64,000 nucleotides of DNA from Hydractinia symbiolongicarpus (lineage: Eukaryota; Cnidaria; Hydrozoa; Anthoathecata; Hydractiniidae), in NCBI RefSeq assembly GCF_029227915.1, contig NC_079879.1:23454501-23518500 (forward strand), in the 5' to 3' direction. The number at the start of each line of letters is the position of its first letter. Within the stretch, counting starts at the first letter, position 1. Positions 33,971 through 44,640 of this stretch are shown in pieces. The position numbers and the translations under genes were made by a program. The notes beneath the pieces were generated by a model. That model saw only the letters and a program-made list of their open reading frames with translations, was not told the origin of the DNA and did not search any database.

Positions 33971-34947
33971 AACATTTACTATCTGCAAAATACCTAGCTG
34001 GCTATGTATGGCCATTTTGTGGACGATTGTAGCTAGAACAAGCTGTATGATGGGACATTCCTACAGAGTAGAATTATCTCACTCACTCTGTAGTATATAG
34101 CTATGTATAATAGCTAGCTAGATAGAGGATAGGTAGAAAATCAGTCTCAAACAATTTTTCTATGCTAGCTATGTTGCTGATTTTATGCCAGCAAAAATAG
34201 CAATTTATTGCTAGCTACATGGGTAGTTCTATCCTAGCTAAGTAGTTAATTTTATGCTAGCCTTGTAGCTAGTTTGATGCTAGCTATATTGCATTGTTTG
34301 TTTGTTTTTATGCTAGCTAACTCTAACAGTGTAGCTAGCTAGCTAAATGCTATCTAATTTCTATTATTATTCTATTTAAATCGGCAGTTTTAAGCTAGCT
34401 AGCTTTAGGTGTGAGTGAGAATAATAATGGGTTCACAACATGCAAAAAATAGTGATATACCAACGAGCTAAACATAGCCTTTCTTCGTTTTCTTGAACAA
34501 GCCCTTCCTCTGTCAGCTGCGATATAGCTTAGATAAACAAAAGTTTGAGTTTAAGGCGCTATGTTATCCGAGAAAATGTCACGTGATATTAGTACAAATG
34601 ACCCATGGATCACGTGCCTAAAACTATACACTGAGTTGCTCTCAACCGGATTCACTGCTAGGCCATATTTAAAAAACAACAAAAACTCCATCGCCGCGCT
34701 AAAAACACGTTGTCTCGCTCAATTAGATATTTACGAAAATTTACCAACAAATGACCAGATAAAATTACTGGGCAACACTGATAAAATGGCAGAATTTTTT
34801 ATAAATTTGATGTATAGGGACGAAATCGTATAGAAATCCTATATACTCTCCACCGTGCTTACTTTTCACTTATATTTGGCTTATTTAATGAGGAAATGGG
34901 CTTCGCTACGCTCCGTGCGCTAGCGCGCACTCCGCTACTCTCCGCAA

Positions 34948-36697
34948 AAATACAACAAAGTCATTTATCAGTTTAAGGCTACCTTTATATATTTAAAACT
35001 TTCTTAATTTTCCTAATCCATGAGGTTGAATTCTTGTGGTTAGTAGATCAAGTATTACACATATAATGTTAAAGAGTACTGTCTAGCTCAACTGGCCCAA
35101 TATTTTATTGCATTGAAACAACGTCTATTTATAATTACTTAATTAGAATACATAATTACAAAAAAAACTGTCATTTTTTAATAGAATAGATAAACTTGGT
35201 AAGTCAAGGAGTATAATTTTTAAAAAACAAGTCTAAAGGTTACTTATGAGTAAGTATGCTTTCACCTTGGATAACTGAATTGCTCTTATGACATTTTGTT
35301 AAAGTTATAACAAGATCAATATTCAACCTAATATACCACCAACACAACATGCTCAGGATAGCCAATTCATAATTACAGATGTTTTAAAAAGTAAAGGATA
35401 TCCCATAACAAAAAATAAAGCGTATATGTCACCTACACGGGTTAACGCTCTAACGACACAGGTTAAAGTTTCAACTACACAGGTTCAAGCTCTAAATAGC
35501 TGGTAGTAACCAATGCTAGTGTTGTAGCTAAATATTTAAATCCAAATCAATCAACTTAGCTAGCTGAAAACCATATTTTTTTATATAAATTTTCTACATG
35601 AAAAAAGTGTTGTTTTAAGTACATGTCAAAATTATACACGCAACATTTTGTGAAGTGTCTTTTCGGTGTAAAGTTTGGAATCGCGAAAGTTTTTTTATTA
35701 AAGTGTTACAATTTTTGCATGATATTTCATAATGCTTAAATGTGCATATTTTATGTAGCAGATTTTAGTGGTCTTATTGTTTAACAATAGAGAAAAAAGA
35801 AAAATGACCATGATCGGTGTTCTTCTAAAATGTGTACGTATTTAAACAAGAAAAAACTAGAAACACTTTACGACTAGTGTTTAGTGAGAAAACAAGCATG
35901 TTCTTACCAAATCGCGTGCACGCATGTAAACAATGCAATCGAAAAAATGTCAGCTGATGTTTTTAACTTAAGCTGCCAATAAATTAATTTAACGTGCAGC
36001 TAGAATCCATTGACCACTTGAATCATGAAGTATGTCTAAGATACAGTACACCGTTGATTTCCATAGCTAATAATGTTTTGAAAGATTATCAGCAAAGAAT
36101 AAAAAGCTGTTTCAATGTGTAATTTGAGACTTAAAGTTTCTAAAGTGCTGCACGACAGAGCTTTTTTCAGAAATGAATGTTTGAGATTTGTTTTATGAGA
36201 GTCGAACTAACTTTCTTGCTAAAATCTAAAAAAAAGGTTATAAAGCAAGTTCTAAAAATTAGACATTCTAATAAATTTGATGAAAAATGAGATGAGAGAG
36301 TAATAAAAGTTTGTGTGTTCAACTGAGATTTCCAAAGATTGGTTTAGTACGCAGTTAAAAGCCACTTTAAAAATATAATAACAATAACAATGAGAATATT
36401 TGTCTGTGTGTAATTTGACACTTACTTCGTGTGTAATTCGAAACTTATTGCACAAATGAAGCTCTTGTATATAGTTTAAAGCATTTTCTTTTCCATACAA
36501 CACATAATATTTCGTAGGTAAGATAGAATTTCTAAAAGTCTACTACAAGAAAAATCTGCCTTTCTTTCTTATTTCACAGTGTATTAGAATATTTTTAAAT
36601 TAAAAATTAAAAATTAAAATAATGGGAAGTTGTAAAACTGTCATTTGAAGAATGAATATTCACGATGAAATAATCAAGTTGTGTGTGTTTTCATTTT
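34948..36697. other. No gene seen
   Basis: About 1.7 kb of AT-rich DNA outside the Helitron array. It holds short open frames only, none with splice signals or a recognisable domain. A plus-strand acceptor-like CTTTCTTTCTTATTTCACAG lies near 36577, without a partner donor that I can support. Confidence 0.4.
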
Positions 36698-36959
36698 TTA
36701 TCGTCCACTTCTTCTCCTGCAAAAAGAACCGAAAACTGTAGAATATTTACATCTTCTTCTCCTTTGATACGATCTTCTTCTTTGCATCAAACGTTTTGTT
36801 TCCTTCACTTTGCAAATTGAACATAATGATTTATCTAAAATTATTTACCTTTAATTGAAAAAAACAAGGAGTTATTTATCGCAAAAACTGTCAAGACTGG
36901 TATAGCTAATGCTAAAGATATTAACAAAATTGTAAGAACCTTTTTCTTTCCAATATTCT
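36698..36959 (-). CDS. Candidate exons of a fourth secreted-precursor locus (partial)
   Basis: A 111-nt exon candidate (36959-36849) has a good acceptor (TTATTCCCAACAG), a donor AAAG|GTAAAT and phase 1 at both ends. It encodes a hydrophobic helix, KKKVLTILLISLALAIPVLT plus VFAINNS. Two alternative last exons follow. With acceptor GCAAAG|TG (36807-36698) it reads KETKRLMQRRRSYQRRRR then CKYSTVFGSFCRRRSGR-stop, two cysteines framed by basic clusters. With the stronger acceptor TCTTTTTGCAG at 36717 it reads only GEEVDDKK-stop. The phases match the three genes upstream, but no start codon exon was found. It may be a fragment, or part of the adjacent gene. Confidence 0.3.
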
Positions 36960-37011
36960 CTGTTGGGAATAAACAAACAGATATGCAATGATAAAAAATG
37001 ACCTATATACA

Positions 37012-37735
37012 TTAAGGGCACAAATTTTTGCGATCTTCGTGATTTTAGCGCCTTTTCGCGAAAACTTCTGCCCGGTGAGAAATAACCTGAAATTCGCTAA
37101 AGTTATTTTCGCGAAAAATCAACTTTTTCAAGTTTATTCCAAGTTTTAAAAGCCGAAAACTCCTAAATAACGAGGGCTCCGAGGACAAGGGTAAAAGTAA
37201 TAGAAAATAGAATCACAACGAAAAATAATCAGCCCGAAAAACTCTAACTTAAAAATGGCTCCAAAGCCCGACTCAATGTGGGAAAATCAGCTAAAAATCG
37301 AAAAACGGAAGGGTTTAAATATCTTCCTATCGGAAATTTCAAATTTTAAGACAAAAAAAGAACAGTGAGACAATAATTTGGTGAATTTTTTCTATATAAT
37401 ATTTCATTGTTTTCCTATATCAAGAATTACTCGATAACAATACAATTTTCTTGCTAGAGTCTATCCCATTTCCAGAATCTTGATCCGAAGTTGACTTTTT
37501 CTTTCTTTTGTTTTTCATCAATATATATCCAGTAGCATTGTTAGTTCATTGCGAAAGATTTAAAATCATTCTTTTTTTCATTGAAATTCACCGTCAAAGA
37601 TTTTGGATAATTCGCGAAAGTTTTTACTGTGAACTTTCTTTCAGAAGTAAAATTCGCGAAAATTAACTTCGCGAAATTTTTCCGCGTTTTTTTTATCCTC
37701 GCAAAAATTTCTGCCTGCGAAAATTTCTGCCTTAT
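37012..37735. mobile_element. TTCGCGAA-type non-autonomous element
   Basis: Both ends carry clustered TTCGCGAAAA motifs (37055-37135 and 37605-37730) similar to the subterminal repeats of the 3.53-kb pogo-type transposon. The outer ends are only loosely inverted (ACAAATTTTTGCGATC and the complement of GCAAAAATTTCTGCC). No coding capacity. Probably a decayed relative or deletion derivative of that element. Confidence 0.45.
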
Positions 37736-37769
37736 ATACACATCATCCGGATATCTGAGTTCGTCACTA

Positions 37770-37905
37770 ACATATTGCTGCACGTAGTGTAGTGTGTTCG
37801 TCTGCGCCTCCCAGTTCTGGGGACCGCTGATCAAATCCCGCTCACTGCAAGGCAGTATGTTAGTGATGCGCAAAATAGATTCTCTTCAATTTAACTTTTT
37901 CCTTG
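37770..37905 (+). mobile_element. tRNA-derived SINE fragment, type 1
   Basis: Contains GTAGTGTGTTCGTCTGCG, then GGGGACCGCTGATCAAATCC (B-box-like) and CGCTCACTGCAAGGCAGTAT. A second copy lies at 46850-46960. The last exon of the secreted-protein gene A overlaps its downstream part. Confidence 0.55.
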
Positions 37906-38147
37906 CTTGCTGCAACACAATTTTTAAAAAGAAAAACTCACCTTTCTGACAATATATTTTGATGCAATTAAGCCGCCATTTCTTGAAGTCTAAAAATTAA
38001 AAAAAAACATTTAGCAGTAATATGCGAGCTTAAAACGCCATATTACCTATTTATTGTCCTTATCAGCAAATTTAGTGCAAGTTATCAAAAGTTCGTCTGC
38101 TCTCAGTTTGCGAATTGTTTACCTTTCGTATCCTTGTTATCACTTTT

Positions 38148-38178
<31 letters not shown>

Positions 38179-38217
38179 TCGCCATCATCGTCATCAACAG
38201 CATTATTCTCATAATCT

Positions 38218-38248
<31 letters not shown>

Positions 38249-38672
38249 CATTATCGTCAACAGCAGCATTATCAACGTAGAATGCGTCGTCAACTTCGTT
38301 TTCAAAGTTCTTATCAATTTCATTTTCGCCTTGGTCAAACTGAGAACATACTATTAGACAAAAAGCAACATTATTTTGCAATTTCTGCAACGAAAAGTAA
38401 AGCTTTTAGAAACATACGAACAAGTTGTTACTTGGGGTAAAGGATATTAACTTAATATGACTCAAATAGCATAAAATAGTAAATAAAAATGGTCAATGTT
38501 AATTACATACGTAAAGGATCCCAGTTGTAACATGCTAACATATACTTGTATAACCCCTTTGTATAACCCCCTGGGTATAACATAACTTACAAATAATAAT
38601 GACCTCATTACCTGGATTGCAAAATAGAGCAAGCATAAAAACAAACAGTGCCATCCATTTTATTTTCATCAT
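37860..38672 (-). CDS. Secreted acidic precursor, paralogue A (4 exons)
   Basis: Exons: 38672-38612, 38350-38123, 37989-37942, 37909-37860, all joined in phase 1 with GT-AG borders (donors CAG|GTAATG, AAAG|GTAAAC, AAAG|GTGAGT; last acceptor GTGTTGCAG). Predicted product 128 aa. Exon 1 is a signal peptide (hydrophobic WMALFVFMLALFC). Exon 2 is extremely acidic, built from GAT-repeat DNA (DDNDDDDDDGDDDEDYE). Exon 3 has C-x4-C (NCIKIYCQK). Exon 4 is short and basic (KEKVKLKR) and ends IYFAHH, its stop lying in SINE sequence. Same architecture as genes B and C upstream. The missing four-cysteine tail suggests that the SINE truncated or rewrote the 3' end, so it may be degenerate. Function unknown. 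Confidence 0.6.
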
Positions 38673-39479
38673 TTTTACGAGCGAACCAATTTACCGTTGC
38701 TTCTTTTAAAATCCTGAACCACACTGAAGACAATATACAAAAGAGTTTATTTATATCACATCTATGAAAATATTTTTATTTACAAGAGTTGGTTGCATGT
38801 TGTTTAATCCGGCATCTACTTACTACCAAAACAATCTGGTTTAAAAGAAACGTAATGATTGGCTTAGAATTTAAAATCGAGTTTTTTAATTGGTTGAAAA
38901 TATCAATGCATTTTCGTTAACACTTGAATATCACACAAATAGTTAGAGTCCTTGTCTGTTCCCTAACTAATTTTGGGAGAACACGAACATTCATTATTGA
39001 TCAAACTTTTGTGTATAATTTATCAACAAGCTCGTCAGTTTTTTTTAGAAAAATGTAAAATCAGCCTGCTTCCGCTGCATATAAAATATTAGGACTTGCA
39101 GCTCCTCTATGTTCAAAGCAACACCTATATTATTTTTTATTAAAGCGGGCTGATCCAGCTCTTCGTTGCCTTTTTGGTTGTAGTCATGCCAGAGACTACA
39201 AATGTGCGATCGGTTGAAAAAGTAAGAAGCAGCCTGCGTGGTTACTCAAATCGTGATGCAAGTTTTATCATTTTATTTGCGAAAAATGTGTGGAAAAGAC
39301 AAACGCTCAAATGCTTTATCAAAATTCATTGTTCTTGAAAAATAAGGCATGTTTCATAAAATACTACTCCCAATCTTGTTTGTATTTTTAAGCACCACTT
39401 CCGTGTATAAATAAAAACAAGCTGTTTTAAAAATTTAGAATTAATTGTTGTCCCTACAAACTCAAGGGTACCTCAATCG
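38673..39479. other. Intergenic, partial SINE at 39140-39250
   Basis: AT-rich spacer between gene A and a TTCGCGAA element. The segment with GTCATGCCAGAGACTACAAA resembles the body of the SINE at 54374 (GTCATGTCAGAGACTATAAA). No gene seen. Confidence 0.5.
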
Positions 39480-40205
39480 ATTAATTTTCGCGAAGATTAA
39501 TTTCCGCGATTTTCGGTAAAATTCGCGAAAATAAGTACTCGCAAAAAGTTTAGAGAAGATCAATTCGTGAAAATTAATTCTCGTGAAAATTTTGAAAAGG
39601 GTTCATTCGCGAAAAAAAAACCTCGCGAAAATTTTGAGAACGACATTTTTTTCTTCATCTTTTTTTTTCTTTTTTCATAGATTTCTCTAAGTCATGTAGA
39701 AGTTCTGTTCTTTTTTGTTTTTACCTCGTGCTTGCACTATACTTAAATCAATACTTACAGTCTCTGAAAGAAGGTTTTAATGTCTTTTCATTCTTTGGGT
39801 TTTTAAACAGGATCCGTTTTCCTTTTTGCTTTTGGCTGTATATCAAATTGAACGTTGGCGCATTAGCATTCTTCTCAACAAAACTATCCGTTATTACTTC
39901 ATCTTTCGGTTTACAATAGAGTTCTTGTACCATTTCTTCATAGCGTTACAACACCAAATGGCCTTTAAACTAGCTGGAATGGTGACCGTCACTTCACACG
40001 CAATTTATTTATTTGATTCCTCTTTTTGTTGATAGTGAAGCGAATCTGTGATGACATATAGATCTTTGTAACTTTGCTACTACAGCGAAGACATAGTTTC
40101 TTTACCCCACACTCGTTAAAAATTATTTAACAAAAATTAATCCTCACAAAATGTTTTTTTTGACCTTGCGAAAATTAGTCCTCGCGAAATTTTATCCACT
40201 CGAAG
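39480..40205. mobile_element. TTCGCGAA-type non-autonomous element, second copy
   Basis: The left part (39480-39630) has several TTCGCGAAAATTAAT-like repeats and the right part (40125-40200) the complementary set (AAAATTAGTCCTCGCGAAAT). About 730 bp, no coding capacity. Related in motif to the elements at 37012 and 11978, but the exact ends are unclear. Confidence 0.45.
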
Positions 40206-40639
40206 TAGTAAAAAGCAATGATATAAGTGATCGTTCCCTAAAATATCTGACCCCACCCCTAACCCCTCCTTTTTCCATTTACGAAGCATATTCTATGATG
40301 GTAACAGAGATGTGACTTAGGCTAAAGATGACGACTTGTTCTTATTCAATGGAAATTAAACACAGACTTTATTTCTCAATCTTGTTTCTTGTATCATGCT
40401 ATATATAGAAATACAAGTTGTTGACCTGAAGGAATTCCCGAACATATTTTGTATATTTTTTTCTATGTAGTGATTTACTCTGGGGCGCTCAGCGACAACA
40501 GCTGACTGTAACATAAGCATTATTAGCATACACACAGGCGATGGCTATTATTATGGAGAGGCCAACGTATGAAGCTATCTAGTAAGCTACCTGATAATGC
40601 TTTCTTAAAATTTTACACGCTGTCCCTATTTACTGTGCA

Positions 40640-40670
40640 AAAGATTTTATTTTTTATTTATTTATATTAA
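40640..40670 (-). terminator. Poly(A) signals of paralogue B
   Basis: About 60 bp past the stop codon the minus strand has overlapping AATAAA motifs (AATAAATAAAAAATAAAATC), appropriate for 3' end formation of gene B. Confidence 0.5.
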
Positions 40671-40722
40671 ACAAGAACAATAACTGTACTTTCATATTTA
40701 AATACACTTATTCTTCGTCTCT

Positions 40723-41434
40723 CTACTTCACATTTACAAGGCTTTTACATCTGAATTTTCCAAACATAGTGTGCGCACTTGAACATTCTGGATCCTCATA
40801 GCTGCCGATATTCCTGCATAGTCTACTGTCCCGCAGTCGTTTATTTTCACATAATATTCTCCAGTTAGTATTATGTCCGTTTACTTTCCATTGCAATACT
40901 GGTATATTGGCTCTTCTGGTGCTGTAATCTAAGATAAACAAAAATAGATAAACACCGCCGATGTGACTAGTTTTCAGCTGAAAATAATGTGTTTTACCTC
41001 GCTGGCTTAGGCAAGAACCATATTCACACTCCTTGTCAAAGTCTTCTTCTAGCACGTCTGAAAGAAACAAATAAAAGCTCACGCTCGAAATACAAATTTT
41101 ACGCCAAAGCATCGTTACTCATATGATATTTTTTGTGCCCCCTGCCCCACCTCTGCTAAGCCACTTTTTTACCTTCTAAAAGATCACGGTCATTGTTATA
41201 GTCATCATCATCATCATAGCCCTCGTCGCTGTCATCGTAAGAGAGGTCCTTATCTTCATCCTCATAATCTTCAAAGTATCTTGAGCTTACTAAAGATACA
41301 CAAATGAAATGGGTGAATATACTTGTTTATTTTGTCAAGAGAGGTTATAAAAGAAAAATATTAAAAGTACCTGGTGTCCAGCACACAGACAAAATAAAAA
41401 CAAAAATAATAAACTTCGTTATTCCAGCCATCAT
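40723..41434 (-). CDS. Secreted acidic precursor with four-Cys tail, paralogue B (4 exons)
   Basis: Exons: 41434-41371, 41289-41173, 41057-40998, 40928-40723; all junctions phase 1, GT-AG (donors CCAG|GTACTT, GAAG|GTAAAA, CGAG|GTAAAA; acceptors ATCTTTAG, GTTTCTTTCAG, TTTATCTTAG). 148 aa, every frame open to TAG at 40725-40723. Signal peptide (TKFIIFVFILSVCWTP), then an acidic exon (EDYEDEDKD, YDDDDDY), a small exon with C-x4-C (ECEYGSCLSQR), and a last exon beginning after a dibasic STRR. Its cationic tail has four cysteines spaced C-x10-C-x10-C-x11-C and a FGKFRC motif. This looks like a prepro-protein whose acidic part masks or escorts a basic disulfide peptide. It could be a hormone, antimicrobial or venom-type peptide; I do not recognise the fold. 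Confidence 0.75.
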
Positions 41435-42909
41435 CAATCCCTGTGTACTATTTTTTCTTTTACCTCTTATATAGCACTGAGATTGAAAATAAAGTAATGT
41501 TTGTTTTTGTTGCTTTTATATGAGCTTAGATATTGAAAACGTATGTTATTCTTTCACAGAGTTATTGTCTTAAAGTAGTCAACAAAAATAGCGTGTCGGA
41601 TTTTAAAGAAACTTTGCTTGTCAAGCACATTTTTCAGGCTTTAGGACAGTTTTAATACAACATAACTTCGCTATGACTATATCTATTTCGCTGTTGTTTT
41701 TTTAAATATAAAAGGTTTAATGAAAAAGAAACAACTTTTTGCTCATGGCTATGAGTAAGGCATGGTATGGTATTACTTGCAGTATGTCATTTCTCTAAAA
41801 CATTAACTAGAAAACTGTTGCAAAAGAGCTTAACGGGCAGGGTTGAGAACACACACACAGAGAAATTATTACATTGTTTTTTAATTTTACTTACATGTAC
41901 ATCCTTTTTCTTGCTAATTATTAAGCTATGAACACCAAAAATCGTAAAGGCAAACTAAAGTAGACTCATTTCACAAAAAAGGTTTTTCCAGGTGAATCTT
42001 CGTAATTCACATTCTTAGTCTTCCTACTTTAGCAGCAGCTGGCCTATTACTTCCAGTGGGATGGGGTAGGCGGTGGGGATAGTGGGTCCAATTTACATGG
42101 ACCAAGTTCAAATACTGAAAACCAGAACAATTAACGAATAGTAATGCTTATTGTGAATGAATTGTGATATTGATAGTGTTTTGTTAAAATATTTTTTATG
42201 TGGGCACAGGAAATACGTTAGTGACAATTTTCTTACTTCGTCGACAGCTAAAAATACTAAGTGGCTATATGTATATTGTTTTTTGAGATGTGCGGTTAAT
42301 CATGGCTCCACCGTCATTTTTAAGTGAGACTGATCGTGACGGCAAGTGTAATCAGTGTCATAAGAAGTGACCAGTACTGCATTGTACATCGTTCAAGCAT
42401 TGCTTTTAAGAAATAAGAATTCCATTCACTGTTGCGAGACCTGTCATCGGCAAAAAATCCACTCACATGTATCGGTTGACACCTCGATGTACACTTCACT
42501 TGGAAGAGCTTTATTTTTGGTGTTCCTACAGTTACTTCAAATTGATAAAAACTCGCAAAAGATTTATTTCGAGAAAGTTTGTACTTCTAAAGCATCAGAA
42601 GTTTTTTCATAAGAAGGAAAAGAGTAATTTCCCCTGGACCAAGAAGGTTGAGTACCCTACCTTCAAACTCCACCTGCTTTTACGAAGCCACATCACTTCT
42701 TTTTCACATCAACAACAACGTATTTATCTGCTGTCATTGTATTTTAGGAATATTTGTATAAAAGAAAGTACAAAATATAAAAAACACAACAAAGTAGTAA
42801 GAATATAAGGAAATACATGTTTTTGTGTGTGTGATAAGACATACATAGCAGCAAACGTGTTCCTAATTATGTAAATAATAAGGATAATAATAAAAGGCAG
42901 AAGTTTCCT
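41435..42909. other. Intergenic, unidentified open frame at about 42.3-42.8 kb
   Basis: Between paralogues B and C. A plus-strand stretch from 42302 (APPSFLSETDRDGKCNQCHK, then stop) and a 113-codon frame at 42467-42808 have scattered cysteines but stops between them and no recognised domain. Otherwise no gene seen. Confidence 0.35.
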
Positions 42910-43681
42910 TCAATCAATGCATCTCCCTTTAAAGAATGTTTGACTTGATGTGCATTTTTCATCTCCATATTTAGCTTTCTTTTTCACGCAAACAACGGTA
43001 CCATCGTCTAAGTAATAACACCGTACCCTTTTCCTTTTCCCTTTGTTAGCTAATAATGATTGAAGTCTTGGCAAATAGTCCTCTAAAAATAAATTTTTTT
43101 TAACAAGTATGATCAGTACACTACAGCCTTGTGTTAATTCAATAAAATACACGGTAAATGTTAGGATTAAGTAAATTTTTACTCACCGCTCACGTCTTCA
43201 CTTAAATCAAAAATTTCATTCAGTATTTCTAGAATAAAATTATAATATTATTTAGTCATTTTATTTTTACTCATTTAGTCATTTTACTTCAAATTTACGC
43301 ATGCTTTTTGATTTCTTCCTTCACAATTTTAAGGCCTTTATGAGCAATGTGAATACCATCCTTGCATTGGGCAAAAAAAGGCCGAGATACACAAAACTGG
43401 AACCAACACGAAACCATTTGTAAGGCCGCTATGAAACAACAAAATGCTTACCTTTCGGGGAAAGCTGATTGATGTCTTCATCCTGGATAACATCTTCTAG
43501 CTGTAGCAGTAGATCGTTTTCCTGTTCATAATAGGGTCTTGCGTATGCTATTGAAGAATTTTTTGTCACATGTTTTAAAAGAAATAATTTAATTTTTTAT
43601 TTTGTGGTATAAATTATTACCTGTTGAGCAACATATAAAAATAAGCACAAAACTTGATATCATCCTGTATGCATCAGTCAT
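42910..43681 (-). CDS. Secreted precursor with KRKR site and four-Cys tail, paralogue C (4 exons)
   Basis: Exons: 43681-43621, 43547-43452, 43228-43187, 43082-42910; all junctions phase 1, GT-AG (donors ACAG|GTAATA, AAAG|GTAAGC, AGCG|GTGAGT). 123 aa, open to TGA at 42912-42910. Signal peptide (MISSFVLIFICCSTA at the join), then two acidic pro-region exons (QLEDVIQDEDINQLSP and EILNEIFDLSEDVS). In the last exon KGKRKR is a strong furin/prohormone-convertase-like site directly before a basic tail (RCYYLDDGTVVC) with cysteines spaced C-x9-C-x11-C-x10-C and a closing FFKGRC. Spacing and closing motif match paralogue B. Mature peptide would be about 38 residues. Receptor or target unknown. Confidence 0.75.
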
Positions 43682-43699
43682 TATCTATCAATGCTTTTT

Positions 43700-44164
43700 T
43701 AGCTCTCACTCTGCTTAAAACAGTCTTAAAAACTGGAAGAATCACATAAACGTATTATTTTAATTGAGATGACAGAAACTGTCTTTTTGTCCTTTAATAC
43801 TGAGTAAAAATAACAATGAAACAAAATCTTGTGAACAAGCTGCTGTCAGAGGATGAAAGTACTTCCTTTCTTGTATCAGATTTTACTGTGCAATGAAAGA
43901 GAATTAGGCTGAGTTTCGCTTTAACAAATTTTTCACTTTGTTACGGATTCATTTTTGCAGAAATAAAAGTTGTTATTTCAAAATACAAAAGAGCACGGGC
44001 CCTTTTACGGAAACGTTACCAGAAGCGTTTCCATTTTAAAAGAAGTTACACCTGACACATTCCCAGCAATCAGTACTGATATTACAAATAATCTGAGACT
44101 TGCAACGTAAGTTTATAAGAACAATTGAGGTTCAATTTCTTGAAAGGTATGTGTGCTCTTCAGG
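43700..44164. other. No gene seen; probable upstream region of paralogue C
   Basis: AT-rich, no open frame of note. It should contain the promoter of the minus-strand gene C; I see no definite TATA/initiator pair. Confidence 0.35.
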
Positions 44165-44640
44165 TAGGCAGCCAACGTCAAAACGCCGGATCAAGTCACA
44201 AGTAACTGTGTGACCCGGCGTTGAACGATCGGGGAGTGCTTAAGAAGGGCCGTAAACTGTGCCAAACATTCAGGTGGAACGCTTTAGTACAGATATGCAA
44301 TGTGTCGTAAATCGAATGAAGCGCACATGGCATTAGTGTTTACCACTTTCCGCAACTTTTGCTGAAATAAAAAAAGGCATATTTTTATTTTTTATTTTAC
44401 GGAATGTGTTTTTAAAAAAGCTTAAAAATTAATCGTGACACCAGAGGGAGCGTTTAGTACTGGTAAACCCTGTCGCATATGGCGTAGCTCGATCATAGCA
44501 TGTTTCCTCCGTCATCATGTTGAGGCCGCGATGAACTGGGATTGTTTATTAGTGAAAATGGAGCCTCGTGATTGGTCTATTACGCGTGAGCAGTCAAAAC
44601 AAATCCGGGGCAGCTGGAATTCTCCGCTAGTCTAGCTACT
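44165..44640 (-). mobile_element. Fragment of the 9-35 kb Helitron-like family
   Basis: Contains AAGTCACAAGTAACTGTGTG and AACATTCAGGTGGAACGCTT, blocks that follow the tRNA-like module in U2, U8, U9 and U10. The termini and the tRNA-like module itself are absent. Confidence 0.65.

Larger units (their letters stand above)
29650..34947 (-). mobile_element. Helitron-like unit U9, split by U10 and a LINE
   Basis: Starts TCAA-TATAGAAAGTG-TTGCGGAG directly after U8, is interrupted at 30183/32269 by U10 and at about 33.1-33.97 kb by a LINE 3' end, and ends TACTCTCCGCAA at 34947, the right border of the array. The final part contains the GC-rich palindrome GTGCGCTAGCGCGCAC. Confidence 0.72.

Noticed and set aside
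9332-34947. CRISPR-like or satellite centromere array
   Set aside because: Units are 1-6 kb with defined transposon ends and nested insertions; there are no short direct repeats with unique spacers.
38054-38440. His-rich (HHHHHRHH) plus frame and Met-rich minus frame
   Set aside because: Other frames of the GAT repeat in exon 2 of gene A.
42302-42808. Cysteine-containing plus frames as a zinc-finger gene
   Set aside because: Stops separate the candidate Cys/His pairs and no spacing matches a known finger.
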